This document shows, piece after piece, positions 1-8,045 of a stretch of 44,720 bases of DNA (position 1 is the first letter of the stretch; every line of letters starts with the position of its first letter). Under the pieces are notes generated by a model. That model was not told the origin of the DNA. It saw only the letters and a list, made by a program, of their open reading frames with translations, and did not search any database. This stretch comes from Fervidicella metallireducens AeB (lineage in GTDB: Bacteria; Bacillota; Clostridia; Clostridiales; Caloramatoraceae), in the NCBI RefSeq assembly GCF_000601455.1, contig NZ_AZQP01000022.1, forward strand, positions 1-44,720. The letters run 5' to 3'. A program made the position numbers and the translations under genes.

Positions 1-252
1 GGCATAGGAGAAATTTATGCTGTGCATAATCCTTGAAATATCAGCTCCGTTGGCATCTATTATCAGATGTAGATGGTTATCCATAAGGCAGTAGCCATAT
101 ACTCTGAATTCATAGGTTTTTTGATATTTTTTAACTAAGGATAAATAGTTAAGCTTATCCTCATCATCTTTAAACAAATCAACTTCACTTATACTCCTTG
201 CCATTACATGAAAAATGGCATCTTCTTTTTTCTGACGTGCAATCCTTGGCAT
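1..252 (-). CDS. REP-associated / IS200-type Y1 transposase, N-terminal part (cut by window edge)
   Basis: Reading the minus strand from the ATG at 252 gives 84 codons without a stop before the window edge. The protein begins MPRIARQKKEDAIFHVMARS and contains YGYCLMDNHLHLIIDANG, the His-hydrophobic-His (HUH) metal-binding motif (NHLHL) of Y1 tyrosine transposases of the IS200 / TnpA_REP type. The catalytic tyrosine, expected further on, lies outside the window. This family cuts and joins single-stranded DNA at hairpins; chromosomal REP-associated members are often single-copy and domesticated. The likely ribosome binding site GGGAG (264-268) lies inside the perfect inverted repeat at 258-313. 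The gene follows the Lon-like protease in the same direction. Family assignment is confident; whether the gene is complete or active cannot be judged. Confidence 0.85.
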   Translation of the reverse strand, partial: MPRIARQKKEDAIFHVMARSISEVDLFKDDEDKLNYLSLVKKYQKTYEFRVYGYCLMDNHLHLIIDANGADISRIMHSINFSYA

Positions 253-257
253 AAGAA

Positions 258-313
258 AACATCTCCCTTCAAAGTTTACTCTGAGAATAGTATTTCCTTT
301 GAAGGGAGATGTT
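258..313. repeat. Perfect 17-bp inverted repeat between the Lon-like gene and the transposase
   Basis: AACATCTCCCTTCAAAG (258-274) is repeated as its exact reverse complement at 297-313, with a 22-nt loop. On the minus strand it follows the Lon-like gene stop (336) and ends six bases before the transposase ATG. The GGGAG ribosome binding site of the transposase is part of the stem. The stem is followed by TTTTCTT on the minus strand, so it could also end Lon-like transcription. It may additionally be a hairpin recognised by the transposase. Confidence 0.75.
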
Positions 314-335
314 ATTCATTGGCTCAAAACAACAC

Positions 336-2711
336 TTATATGTCCCTGTTCTTCTTTTTTGAAGGGTTACCACCTTTATATTTTTCGAGTTTTTGATTTA
401 TTTTTTCATTTATAATCTCCATAATATCTTTTTTTGATGCTTTCATCAGATTAGGATTACACAATATCTCGAAACAATCTTCAATTCTTTCAACGGTATA
501 AATATGAAATTTTCCATTTCTTACAGCATCAATAATTTCGTCTTTTATTATTAATTCATCTCTATTAGAATAAGGTATAATCACTCCATGGGTGCCATCC
601 AAACCATAAATTTTACATATATCATAAAAACCTTCTACCTTTTCATTTATACCCCCAACAGGTTGAATTTCACCCCTTTGATTAATTGAACCAGTAACAG
701 CTATACTTTGCTTAATTTCTATATCACCAAGGCTTGACATTAAAGCTATTAACTCAGCAGCTGAGGCACTATCACCATCTATTCCTCCATAAAGCTGTTC
801 GAAACAGATACTAGCATTAAATGCAATTGGGCTGCTTTGTGCATAATTCTCATACATATAACCCGATAATATCATAACACCTTTGTCATGAATGTTTCCA
901 CTCATATTAGTTTCTCTTTCAATATTAACTACTCCTTCTTTTCCAGCATAAGTGACAGCCGTAATCCTGTTTTGCTTGCCAAAAACAAAATCACCATAAT
1001 CAATAACTGATAATGCATTAATCTCTCCTATTCTGTATCCACTTACATTAACTAAATATTTTCCCTCTTTATACATATTCAGCATATAATCCCTATATAA
1101 ACTATGTCTTTTATTTAAAGCAATGAGACTTGCCTTAATATGCCTTTTATCAATGACACTTTCACCGTTATTTTTTGAAAAGCAATTTGCCTGATTTATT
1201 ATGTCAACTATTTTATCCATATTTGCAGTAAAATAATTTTTATTTTCTGCAAGTCTCAAAGAATATTTTAAAATTTCAATAAAACCATCTCTGGTGATAT
1301 GATTAATGGAATTTTCCGTACAATAATTACTTACAAACCCCAGGGTTTTCATTATCACATTATTATCGTTTTTAAAATCATTTTCAAAATCTGCCTTTAT
1401 TTTGAATAGTTCCTTAAATTCATCATCATGTTCATATAACAGATAATATAGCTCTGGGCTCCCTAATAAAACTATTTTTACAGTGAGTGGTATTTCCTCA
1501 GGTTTTAGGGCTACAAGTGGAATTATATCAAACTGATTTTTCAAATTTTCTATAAAAATTTTTTTACATTTTAAACATTTTTTCAATGCTTCCCAACCTT
1601 GATAACTTAGAAGCAACTGCATGACATCAATAACAATAAATCCTCCATTTGCCCTGTGCAGACTTCCTGGTTGTATCATCGTAAAATCAGTTACTAAAGT
1701 TCCCTGTTTATTTTCATATTCAATTATTCCAATAAGTTTATGGTATTCAGGTGTATCTTCGTAAACTACTGGTGCTCCGGTTAACTCTTTATTGTTAATT
1801 AATATGTTAACTGAATATCTCTTATAAAAATTCTCATCATATCTTTCTTCTGGTTCCTCATAGTCCATAAAAGCTTCTATATTTTCAATTAAATCCATTT
1901 TAAAATCATCTATATATTCTGATATTTTAGAGTTGTAGCTATATTTATCTTTCAATTTTTTTATTTTCCTGTTAATTACATAACCTGCAAGCCCCTTATC
2001 CATATCATCTAATTTTTTATTCATGTCTTTTTTAATCAATTTAGTTTTCCTGATAACTTCCAGTGCTAATATCTTTAACTCTGAAACCCTCGAATTTATT
2101 TCCTCTTTTTCTTCACTTGAAAGTTCATTATAATCCTTTTCGGTCATTTCCTCATCGTCTTTTAAAGGAATAAATGCAAAACCATCGTTTGTACTCTTTA
2201 CATTAAATCCTTTTTTCTTTGCCTCATCGTAAAGAACTTCTACAGAGTCTAATAATTCCTTTTGATATCTATCTATTACATCACTGCGTTCTCTTTCATA
2301 TTTATCTCCTGCAAAATATTTAGGTACATCTTCAAATAAACTCTCCACTAACATTTCTATATCATTTTTAAATTCTTCAGCAGTACCTGGATTTAACCTT
2401 AATGCAATTGGCTTATTAGCATCTTTAAAATTATAAACATAACACCAATCTTCAGGTGTGTTCATTTTTGCTGCATATTCTTTTAGTTTTCCCATTATAT
2501 AGCTCTTTTTACCCGTGCCACTTTTCCCAGAAACAAAAATATTATATCCATAACTATCTATTGCTAATCCTAATTCTATGGCTTCCATAGCCCTATCCTG
2601 GCCAATCATTTCTTTAAAGGGTGCTATCTCTGAAGTATTTTCGAAGTTAGGTAAAATATCAAATTTTATCTCTAAATCTTCAGCTTTTAATTCCATAATA
2701 TGTGACATCAT
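336..2711 (-). CDS. Lon-like ATP-dependent protease (AAA_32 plus S16 peptidase domain)
   Basis: A 791-residue cytoplasmic AAA+ protease of the LonB-like / AAA_32 group common in Clostridia, not the classical Lon with the long N-terminal substrate domain. It presumably degrades damaged or regulatory proteins; its targets are unknown. The Walker A motif GKSGTGKKS lies near residues 62-70. A lysine-rich helical region follows (about 150-270). The C-terminal S16 protease domain carries the catalytic serine in YGGIDGDSASAAELIALMSS and the catalytic lysine in GGINEKVEGF. The ribosome binding site GGAGGGG (2714-2720) stands only 4 nt from the ATG at 2711 and 7 nt from the next in-frame ATG at 2708, so 2708 may be the true start. 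The C-terminus is a lysine-rich tail. It stands alone between a terminator-bearing gap and the transposase. Confidence 0.88.
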   Translation of the reverse strand: MMSHIMELKAEDLEIKFDILPNFENTSEIAPFKEMIGQDRAMEAIELGLAIDSYGYNIFVSGKSGTGKKSYIMGKLKEYAAKMNTPEDWCYVYNFKDANKPIALRLNPGTAEEFKNDIEMLVESLFEDVPKYFAGDKYERERSDVIDRYQKELLDSVEVLYDEAKKKGFNVKSTNDGFAFIPLKDDEEMTEKDYNELSSEEKEEINSRVSELKILALEVIRKTKLIKKDMNKKLDDMDKGLAGYVINRKIKKLKDKYSYNSKISEYIDDFKMDLIENIEAFMDYEEPEERYDENFYKRYSVNILINNKELTGAPVVYEDTPEYHKLIGIIEYENKQGTLVTDFTMIQPGSLHRANGGFIVIDVMQLLLSYQGWEALKKCLKCKKIFIENLKNQFDIIPLVALKPEEIPLTVKIVLLGSPELYYLLYEHDDEFKELFKIKADFENDFKNDNNVIMKTLGFVSNYCTENSINHITRDGFIEILKYSLRLAENKNYFTANMDKIVDIINQANCFSKNNGESVIDKRHIKASLIALNKRHSLYRDYMLNMYKEGKYLVNVSGYRIGEINALSVIDYGDFVFGKQNRITAVTYAGKEGVVNIERETNMSGNIHDKGVMILSGYMYENYAQSSPIAFNASICFEQLYGGIDGDSASAAELIALMSSLGDIEIKQSIAVTGSINQRGEIQPVGGINEKVEGFYDICKIYGLDGTHGVIIPYSNRDELIIKDEIIDAVRNGKFHIYTVERIEDCFEILCNPNLMKASKKDIMEIINEKINQKLEKYKGGNPSKKKNRDI

Positions 2712-2796
2712 ATCCCCTCCTTTGCCTTAATATATAATATTCGAATCAAAGCGTTTTAAATAATACTTTTAATAAAAATTTTGCAATAAATATCTT

Positions 2797-2829
2797 TCAA
2801 AACAAAAAAACTATTGGATTACCCAATAG
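2797..2829 (-). terminator. Rho-independent terminator after the maltodextrin operon
   Basis: The stem CTATTGG/CCAATAG (about 2811-2829 on the plus strand) is followed on the minus strand by a run of seven T and further T-rich sequence. It lies about 225 bp past the ABC ATPase stop, before the Lon-like gene. Confidence 0.7.
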
Positions 2830-3030
2830 TCAGATTGTTGACAAACTCACTTGTTAGTTAAAGTATGAAAAAGCCCCTTGAAAGGATTTCAAAAAGGCAT
2901 ATTTCATGAGCTCTAGCAATTCTTAGGTTTTGGACTTTAAAAAGCTTAAAATTGCTTACGAAATGAAGGTCTGCCCAAGAAATCCTTCATGGGGCTAATC
3001 AATATATTACTTTTCCAACAGCCTAATACA
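2830..3030. repeat. Imperfect palindromic intergenic element (about 200 bp, MITE-like)
   Basis: This non-coding gap between the ABC ATPase and the Lon-like gene holds nested inverted repeats. AGCCCCTTGAAAGGATTTC (2872-2890) pairs imperfectly with GAAATCCTTCATGGGGCT (2979-2996). Inside these, ATTTCATGAG...AGCAATT pairs with AATTGCTTACGAAAT. At the edges, AGATTGTTGACAAACT matches the reverse complement of ACTTTTCCAACAGCCT at 11 of 16 positions. No protein is encoded. It could be a decayed insertion element, a MITE or a structured RNA. The start resembles part of the 36687-36780 gap. Confidence 0.45.
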
Positions 3031-3052
3031 TATATGATATGTATACTAACGT

Positions 3053-4168
3053 TTAAAATGAAATAGCTCTTTCTGTATCCTTATCAAATAAAAGCATCTT
3101 ATCATAATGAAAATGAAGAGTCACATCATCAAACAATTTTGTTTCTGTCTTTGAATTTACTCTGGCAATTGAAGGAGCTGTGTCTATTTTTACATGTAAA
3201 TATATCTCTGCTCCCATTAACTCTGTAACTTCTACCTTGGTTTTAATTGAATTGAAGTTACTTGAAAGAGCATCTATACTGGCATCATGCAAATGTTCTG
3301 GTCTTATCCCCAAAACAACAGTTTTATTTAAATATTTCCCTTCCCTTAATGCCCTTTGGTGTTTATCTGAAACCTTAAGCTTTGTTCCGTTTTTCATCAA
3401 TAACACAAGATTTCCTTCATCCTCTACAACAGTAACATCTATAAAGTTAATCTGAGGACTTCCAATAAAACCAGCAACAAACATATTTACAGGATTATCA
3501 TACAAATTTTTAGGTGTATCTACTTGTTGAATTACCCCATCCTTCATAACTACAATTCTTGTTCCCATTGTCATCGCTTCCGTTTGGTCATGTGTAACAT
3601 ATATAAATGTCGTTTTTAATCTTTGATGAAGCTTCGAAATCTCTGTTCTCATCTGAACTCTAAGTTTTGCATCAAGATTAGATAATGGTTCATCCATTAA
3701 AAATACTTTAGGTTCTCTAACCATTGCACGTCCTAATGCAACTCTTTGTCTTTGTCCACCTGATAATGCCTTAGGTTTTCTATCAAGCAAATGTTCAATA
3801 CCTAAGATTTCCGCAGCTTCTTTCACCTTTTTTTCAATTTCATCTTTAGGAACTTTTTTTAACTTTAAACCAAAAGCCATGTTTTCAAAAACACTCATAT
3901 GAGGATACAGTGCGTAATTTTGAAAAACCATCGCAATATCCCTGTCTTTTGGAGCTACATCATTAACTAATCTGTCTCCTATATATAACTCACCTGAAGA
4001 AATCTCTTCAAGCCCAGCAATCATTCTTAAAGTTGTTGATTTACCACAACCTGAGGGGCCTACTAAAACAATAAATTCCCTATCTTCTACCTCTAGATTA
4101 AAATTGTCTACAGCTTTTACTCCACCAGCATAAACTTTATTAATATTTTTCAGCAATAACTTTGCCAT
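3053..4168 (-). CDS. msmX: Sugar ABC transporter ATPase, MsmX/UgpC/MalK type
   Basis: A 371-residue ATPase that powers oligosaccharide uptake permeases. Visible motifs are Walker [10 protein letters not shown] (residues 37-45), the Q-loop [12 protein letters not shown], the signature [16 protein letters not shown], Walker [17 protein letters not shown] and the switch histidine in [15 protein letters not shown]-terminal TOBE/MalK regulatory domain follows (about 240-371). The start is taken at 4168 because GGGAGGATATAAA lies directly before this ATG; the upstream ATG at 4183 would place the ribosome binding site inside the coding region. It is the last gene of the malEFG-GH15 operon, 31 bp after GH15, so it most likely energises that MalFG permease. 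MsmX-type ATPases can serve several permeases. The symbol is by family resemblance. Confidence 0.9.
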   Translation of the reverse strand: MAKLLLKNINKVYAGGVKAVDNFNLEVEDREFIVLVGPSGCGKSTTLRMIAGLEEISSGELYIGDRLVNDVAPKDRDIAMVFQNYALYPHMSVFENMAFGLKLKKVPKDEIEKKVKEAAEILGIEHLLDRKPKALSGGQRQRVALGRAMVREPKVFLMDEPLSNLDAKLRVQMRTEISKLHQRLKTTFIYVTHDQTEAMTMGTRIVVMKDGVIQQVDTPKNLYDNPVNMFVAGFIGSPQINFIDVTVVEDEGNLVLLMKNGTKLKVSDKHQRALREGKYLNKTVVLGIRPEHLHDASIDALSSNFNSIKTKVEVTELMGAEIYLHVKIDTAPSIARVNSKTETKLFDDVTLHFHYDKMLLFDKDTERAISF

Positions 4169-4199
4169 TTTATATCCTCCCAACCAATCAGTTTGTTAA

Positions 4200-6137
4200 C
4201 TACTGTAATTTTCCTTTTTCTATTAATTTTAAAACCGTTAAAACATACATTGCATGTGACCAAGTTAAAGGTATAATCCAGGCTGGTTCTCCTGTAATTT
4301 TATCAACTTGTTCTGGCAAAAGTCCAAGATCAGTAGAATGCTCTGTTGCCCATTCCAATAACCTAACAGCATCATCGTACTGCTCTAATCGTATTTTATA
4401 CATAGCTAGCCAAAGTGTTGTTAATATCCATGGATTTCCACCAATATAGTTATCATCCTCGTACCTCTTTAATCCACCAACCTCTTTAACCCATAAAGCC
4501 TCTTCAACCTTCTTTGCAGTAGATTTCATTTTATCATCAAATGCATCTATCACATTAAATGGCTCTGAAATACCTAAAAGACTAATATCCATGATATCAT
4601 CTTCAAACTGATAGTATTTTCTATATCCTTTTACTCCTGTTTCAACTGAAACTTTTTTGTTCTCATTTTTTAACTTGTCAAAGGTTTCTTTATCAATTTC
4701 TCTTTTGATAATTCTTAAAAAGGATTTATTTTCCTCTTTCCATCCAATTTCCAATATTGATTTTTTCAAAGCTTCAGCTGCCTTTAAATAAATCTCATAA
4801 TGTTTATCCTTATTTAAAGCCAAGGCTGACTTAGCTGCTGCAAGTAATCCTCCATATACAGAGGCTGCTGAATAAATATGTTCCCCTTTTCTTTCCTCCC
4901 ATAAATCCATAGACGGTCTGGGAAGTCCTGTTTCTTTATCAATAAATTCAATTAAGAAGTCAGCCCCTTTTTCAATGGCAGGCCACATCTCTTGTATGAA
5001 TTCTATATCCTTTGTAGCATCATAATGTTCGTACATTCCCCAAATAATTGCACCTGTTTCATCAATTTGAAGACCCCATACCGGTGCAAGACTCCCATCC
5101 ATATGATATCTTTGTTCCCAGCTTCCATTTTTAAGTTGTGCTTCCTTTGCCCATCTATAAAACTTTTTTGACATATCCGTATATCCTGATTTATCAAATG
5201 CTGTTACTATAAATGCTGCATCTCTTCCCCAACAGTAGCCATATCCCCCGCATTTTTCAAACTTCTCATCTACCTCAGGGGCTGCAGCTATAGAACCATA
5301 AGTATCATCTGTTAATAATTTAAATACTAATAGTGACCTTTTGTATATTTCTTCTATTCGTTTGTTTTCCAAGTTAATCTTTTTGCCATTTTCTAAATGC
5401 GATTTCCAATGTTCTTTTGTTAAATTAAACAATTGCATATAGTCAATTTTTCTAATCCTGTTTAGTTCTTCAATAGCTCTATCATAACCGTCCCCAGCAG
5501 AAATAAAAATAGAAATATCTTTAAAATCCCCTGAGTTAATTAATCCTAAATCAAAAATTATACATCCATTATTAGATAAGGATACCTCTACACCATCCAG
5601 ATTTCCATCACATGCGTCTTGAAAAGCCTTTGAAGTAGTAAATTGACTAATCTCAACGTCGCTGCCTATTGCAAATGCATATCTATGTTTAAAGTGAACT
5701 ATACAATCATTTGTAAAATCAAAATTTGCTGAACTAAATAATTTAGTATCATGACTTTGAAAAGAAGAATAATATATAAATTTAAAATGTTTATCTTTAT
5801 TATCCATGTTGTAAATTCTATATTTTCTTACTATTGTATCTCCATCAGGTACTGCAAAGTCAATCAATTCACTTGTGAATTTATATTTTTTTGATTCAGT
5901 CCTTGTTAACAGAATATTTGTATCATCAATATATTTCTGTTCACTTAATAACTCATCATCATTGAACCATACAGTATTTTCTGTTTGACCATCTATGAAT
6001 ATACCACCAAAACTTTTATCTATATGTTGTGGATAAGTAATCTGAGGCCACCACAATCTTACTATATCACCTTCTTTATTAAGTGCAGCCAGTAATTTTG
6101 AATTTCCTATTAGTGCATTTGTTAAGTATGGTTTCAT
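4200..6137 (-). CDS. GH15 glucoamylase-like glycoside hydrolase (intracellular)
   Basis: A 645-residue family GH15 enzyme: an N-terminal beta-sandwich domain (about 1-250) and an (alpha/alpha)6 barrel catalytic domain. It would release glucose from the non-reducing ends of maltodextrins or a related alpha-glucoside. The barrel shows YGYCWGRDAAFIVTAFDKSG, LQIDETGAIIWGMYEHYD and MDLWEERKGEHIYSAASVYG, which carries the probable general acid near Glu414. The probable general base Glu609 is in LLPEQVDKITGEPAWIIPL. There is no signal peptide, so it acts in the cytoplasm on sugars brought in by the neighbouring MalEFG system. It sits between malG and the ABC ATPase gene. GH15 also contains trehalases and glucodextranases, so the exact linkage is an inference from the operon. 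Confidence 0.88.
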   Translation of the reverse strand: MKPYLTNALIGNSKLLAALNKEGDIVRLWWPQITYPQHIDKSFGGIFIDGQTENTVWFNDDELLSEQKYIDDTNILLTRTESKKYKFTSELIDFAVPDGDTIVRKYRIYNMDNKDKHFKFIYYSSFQSHDTKLFSSANFDFTNDCIVHFKHRYAFAIGSDVEISQFTTSKAFQDACDGNLDGVEVSLSNNGCIIFDLGLINSGDFKDISIFISAGDGYDRAIEELNRIRKIDYMQLFNLTKEHWKSHLENGKKINLENKRIEEIYKRSLLVFKLLTDDTYGSIAAAPEVDEKFEKCGGYGYCWGRDAAFIVTAFDKSGYTDMSKKFYRWAKEAQLKNGSWEQRYHMDGSLAPVWGLQIDETGAIIWGMYEHYDATKDIEFIQEMWPAIEKGADFLIEFIDKETGLPRPSMDLWEERKGEHIYSAASVYGGLLAAAKSALALNKDKHYEIYLKAAEALKKSILEIGWKEENKSFLRIIKREIDKETFDKLKNENKKVSVETGVKGYRKYYQFEDDIMDISLLGISEPFNVIDAFDDKMKSTAKKVEEALWVKEVGGLKRYEDDNYIGGNPWILTTLWLAMYKIRLEQYDDAVRLLEWATEHSTDLGLLPEQVDKITGEPAWIIPLTWSHAMYVLTVLKLIEKGKLQ

Positions 6138-6161
6138 AAATTTAACTAACCTCCTATAGAA

Positions 6162-7004
6162 TTAACCCTTGACTCCTCCTACTGTTAATCCATTTATAAT
6201 GTATTTTTGGAACACAAGATATAAAACAGTTAATGGTAATGCCATTATTATTGAGCCTGCGCAAAAAACTCCCCATGAAACAGTTTTAAAATCAGCTGCC
6301 CAACCAAATAGTCCCTGTGCAAGGGTATATTTAGATGCATCAGTTAAGAACAGATAAGAAGTTGCATAGTCTGTCCATGGTGCAGTGAAAATAAATATTG
6401 CAGTTATAGCCAATGCAGGCTTTGCAAGTGGAAGCATTATCATTGTAAAGACCTGAAACTTACTTGCTCCATCAATAATCGCTGCTTCTTCAATTGACTT
6501 AGGTATTGTATCAAAATATCCTTTTAAATTCCAAACTGCAAAGGCCATATTTGCCGCAGACCAAATTAAAATTAAGCTTAAATATGAATTTTTAATTCCA
6601 AGATACTTAACAATCAAAAGCTGTGGAACAAGGGCCGCAGTTGTTGGAAGCATCATATATATAACATAGGATGCCAAACCAGCTTTTTTCCCAGGAAAAT
6701 CAAACCTTGAATAAGCATATGCTGAGAGCGTTGCTAAAGTCAATGAAAATATAGTAGTTCCTGCTGCAAATATAAAACTGTTTTTAAGCCATGTTACAAA
6801 GCTAGGATGGCTTAAAACCTGGATAAAATTATCTACCGTTGGATTTCTCGGATAAATTAAAAATTCTGTACTAACAAGAGAAACTCTTTTATCAAAAGCT
6901 GTTAATAAAACCCACCAGATAGGAATAAAAGTTAATAAACATACTATAATCAAAAACAAATGAGTAAAGAAATAGCTTACCCTCTCTTTAGTTTTACCCT
7001 TCAT
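6162..7004 (-). CDS. malG: Maltodextrin-type ABC transporter permease, MalG family
   Basis: A 280-residue inner-membrane permease with six predicted hydrophobic segments. The EAA loop that docks the ATPase is IEEAAIIDGASKFQVFTMIMLPLAKPAL, followed by further membrane helices and the MalG-like C-terminal stretch FQKYIINGLTVGGVKG. It forms the translocation channel with the MalF-type protein encoded immediately upstream; the two genes are directly adjacent (7004/7005), which implies translational coupling. The GH15 gene follows 24 bp downstream. The substrate (maltose, maltodextrin or another alpha-glucoside) is inferred from the operon. Confidence 0.92.
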   Translation of the reverse strand: MKGKTKERVSYFFTHLFLIIVCLLTFIPIWWVLLTAFDKRVSLVSTEFLIYPRNPTVDNFIQVLSHPSFVTWLKNSFIFAAGTTIFSLTLATLSAYAYSRFDFPGKKAGLASYVIYMMLPTTAALVPQLLIVKYLGIKNSYLSLILIWSAANMAFAVWNLKGYFDTIPKSIEEAAIIDGASKFQVFTMIMLPLAKPALAITAIFIFTAPWTDYATSYLFLTDASKYTLAQGLFGWAADFKTVSWGVFCAGSIIMALPLTVLYLVFQKYIINGLTVGGVKG

Positions 7005-7976
7005 TTATTCTACCCCCTCGTCAGACAATGCCTTTGTCACTTTCATATTTATTAGTGTAATGATTATCAATATTATAGAAACAATAACAGAGTAAGTTGC
7101 TGCCATTGAATAAGCATTTTGTCTTGTTAAAACATTAAACTGATAAGTAGATACTATTTCTGTAGCTTTAGATGGTCCACCGCCAGTTACCATATAGATA
7201 ACATTAAAATTGGTAAAGGTCCATATTGTTCCTAATATTGTTGCAGGAAGCATTGCCGGTTTTAATAGTGGCAGGGTTATATAACGCAGTTTTTGCATTG
7301 CTGTTGCACCGTCAATATCTGCTGCCTCATAATATTCCCTTGAAATACTTTGAAGGGCACCAGTAGCAACCATAGTCATAAAGGGGAACCCTAACCATAT
7401 ATTAACAATAATTACAGCTATAAATGCAATTTTACCATTAGACAGCCAATGTATCGGTTCTATTCCCAATAGCCCTAAAAATTGATTAAAAAATCCAAAC
7501 TGCTCATGATACATCATTTTCCATACCAGTGCAGTTACAAATTGAGGAACTGCCCATGGAAGAATTATTAAAGTCCTATAGATACCTTTAAACTTCAAAT
7601 TTTGTCTATTTAATGCCAATGCTATAATTAAACCTAAGGTAACGTGTGCAAAAACATTGACAATAGTCCAAATAAAAGTTCTCAAAAGAACCACGAAAAA
7701 CTCAGCATCTATACTACCTAAAGCTTTAACATAATTTTTCAGCCCGATAAACTTTACTGTACCATTTCCCATTGTATATAAATTTGCATTAAAGAATGAT
7801 AAACCAATTCCATATATTATAGGAAAAATGGAGACAGTGAACACTACTAACATGGCAGGTAATATATATAAATAAGCCATTCTGTTTTTTTTCATTCTGT
7901 AAAACAACGAATTTCTATTCTTTTTAGTAAGTACAGTGTCATTTATATTGCTAACATCAGTATGCAAAAACATCAC
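7005..7976 (-). CDS. malF: Maltodextrin-type ABC transporter permease, MalF family
   Basis: A 323-residue inner-membrane permease. After a short cytoplasmic N-terminus, hydrophobic segments begin with LYILPAMLVVFTVSIFPIIYG. The EAA loop YYEAADIDGATAMQKLRYITLPLLKPAM is clear. It is shorter than enteric MalF because it lacks the large periplasmic P2 insertion, as is usual in Firmicutes. It is encoded 3' of malE behind a stem-loop (8001-8024) and directly before malG, and should pair with MalG and the MsmX-type ATPase. The start may lie a codon or two inside the call (MM pair). Confidence 0.92.
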   Translation of the reverse strand: MMFLHTDVSNINDTVLTKKNRNSLFYRMKKNRMAYLYILPAMLVVFTVSIFPIIYGIGLSFFNANLYTMGNGTVKFIGLKNYVKALGSIDAEFFVVLLRTFIWTIVNVFAHVTLGLIIALALNRQNLKFKGIYRTLIILPWAVPQFVTALVWKMMYHEQFGFFNQFLGLLGIEPIHWLSNGKIAFIAVIIVNIWLGFPFMTMVATGALQSISREYYEAADIDGATAMQKLRYITLPLLKPAMLPATILGTIWTFTNFNVIYMVTGGGPSKATEIVSTYQFNVLTRQNAYSMAATYSVIVSIILIIITLINMKVTKALSDEGVE

Positions 7977-8000
7977 ATCCTCATAAAAGTTTTAAAAATT

Positions 8001-8024
8001 AAGTCCGAGGAAATCCTCAGACTT
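8001..8024 (-). terminator. Stem-loop between malE and malF (attenuator or mRNA end)
   Basis: AAGTCCGAGGA (8001-8011) pairs with TCCTCAGACTT (8014-8024) with one mismatch. On the minus strand the stem is followed by AATTTTTAAAACTTTT. The position just after malE fits partial termination or 3' stabilisation, giving more binding protein than permease, as described for other malE-malF junctions. Confidence 0.65.
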
Positions 8025-8045
8025 AATAAATGTCTTATTCACCCT

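Noticed and set aside
208-396. Plus-strand open frame of 62 codons
   Set aside because: It runs across the transposase start, the inverted repeat and the end of the Lon-like gene on the other strand, is rich in Phe runs and has no ribosome binding site.
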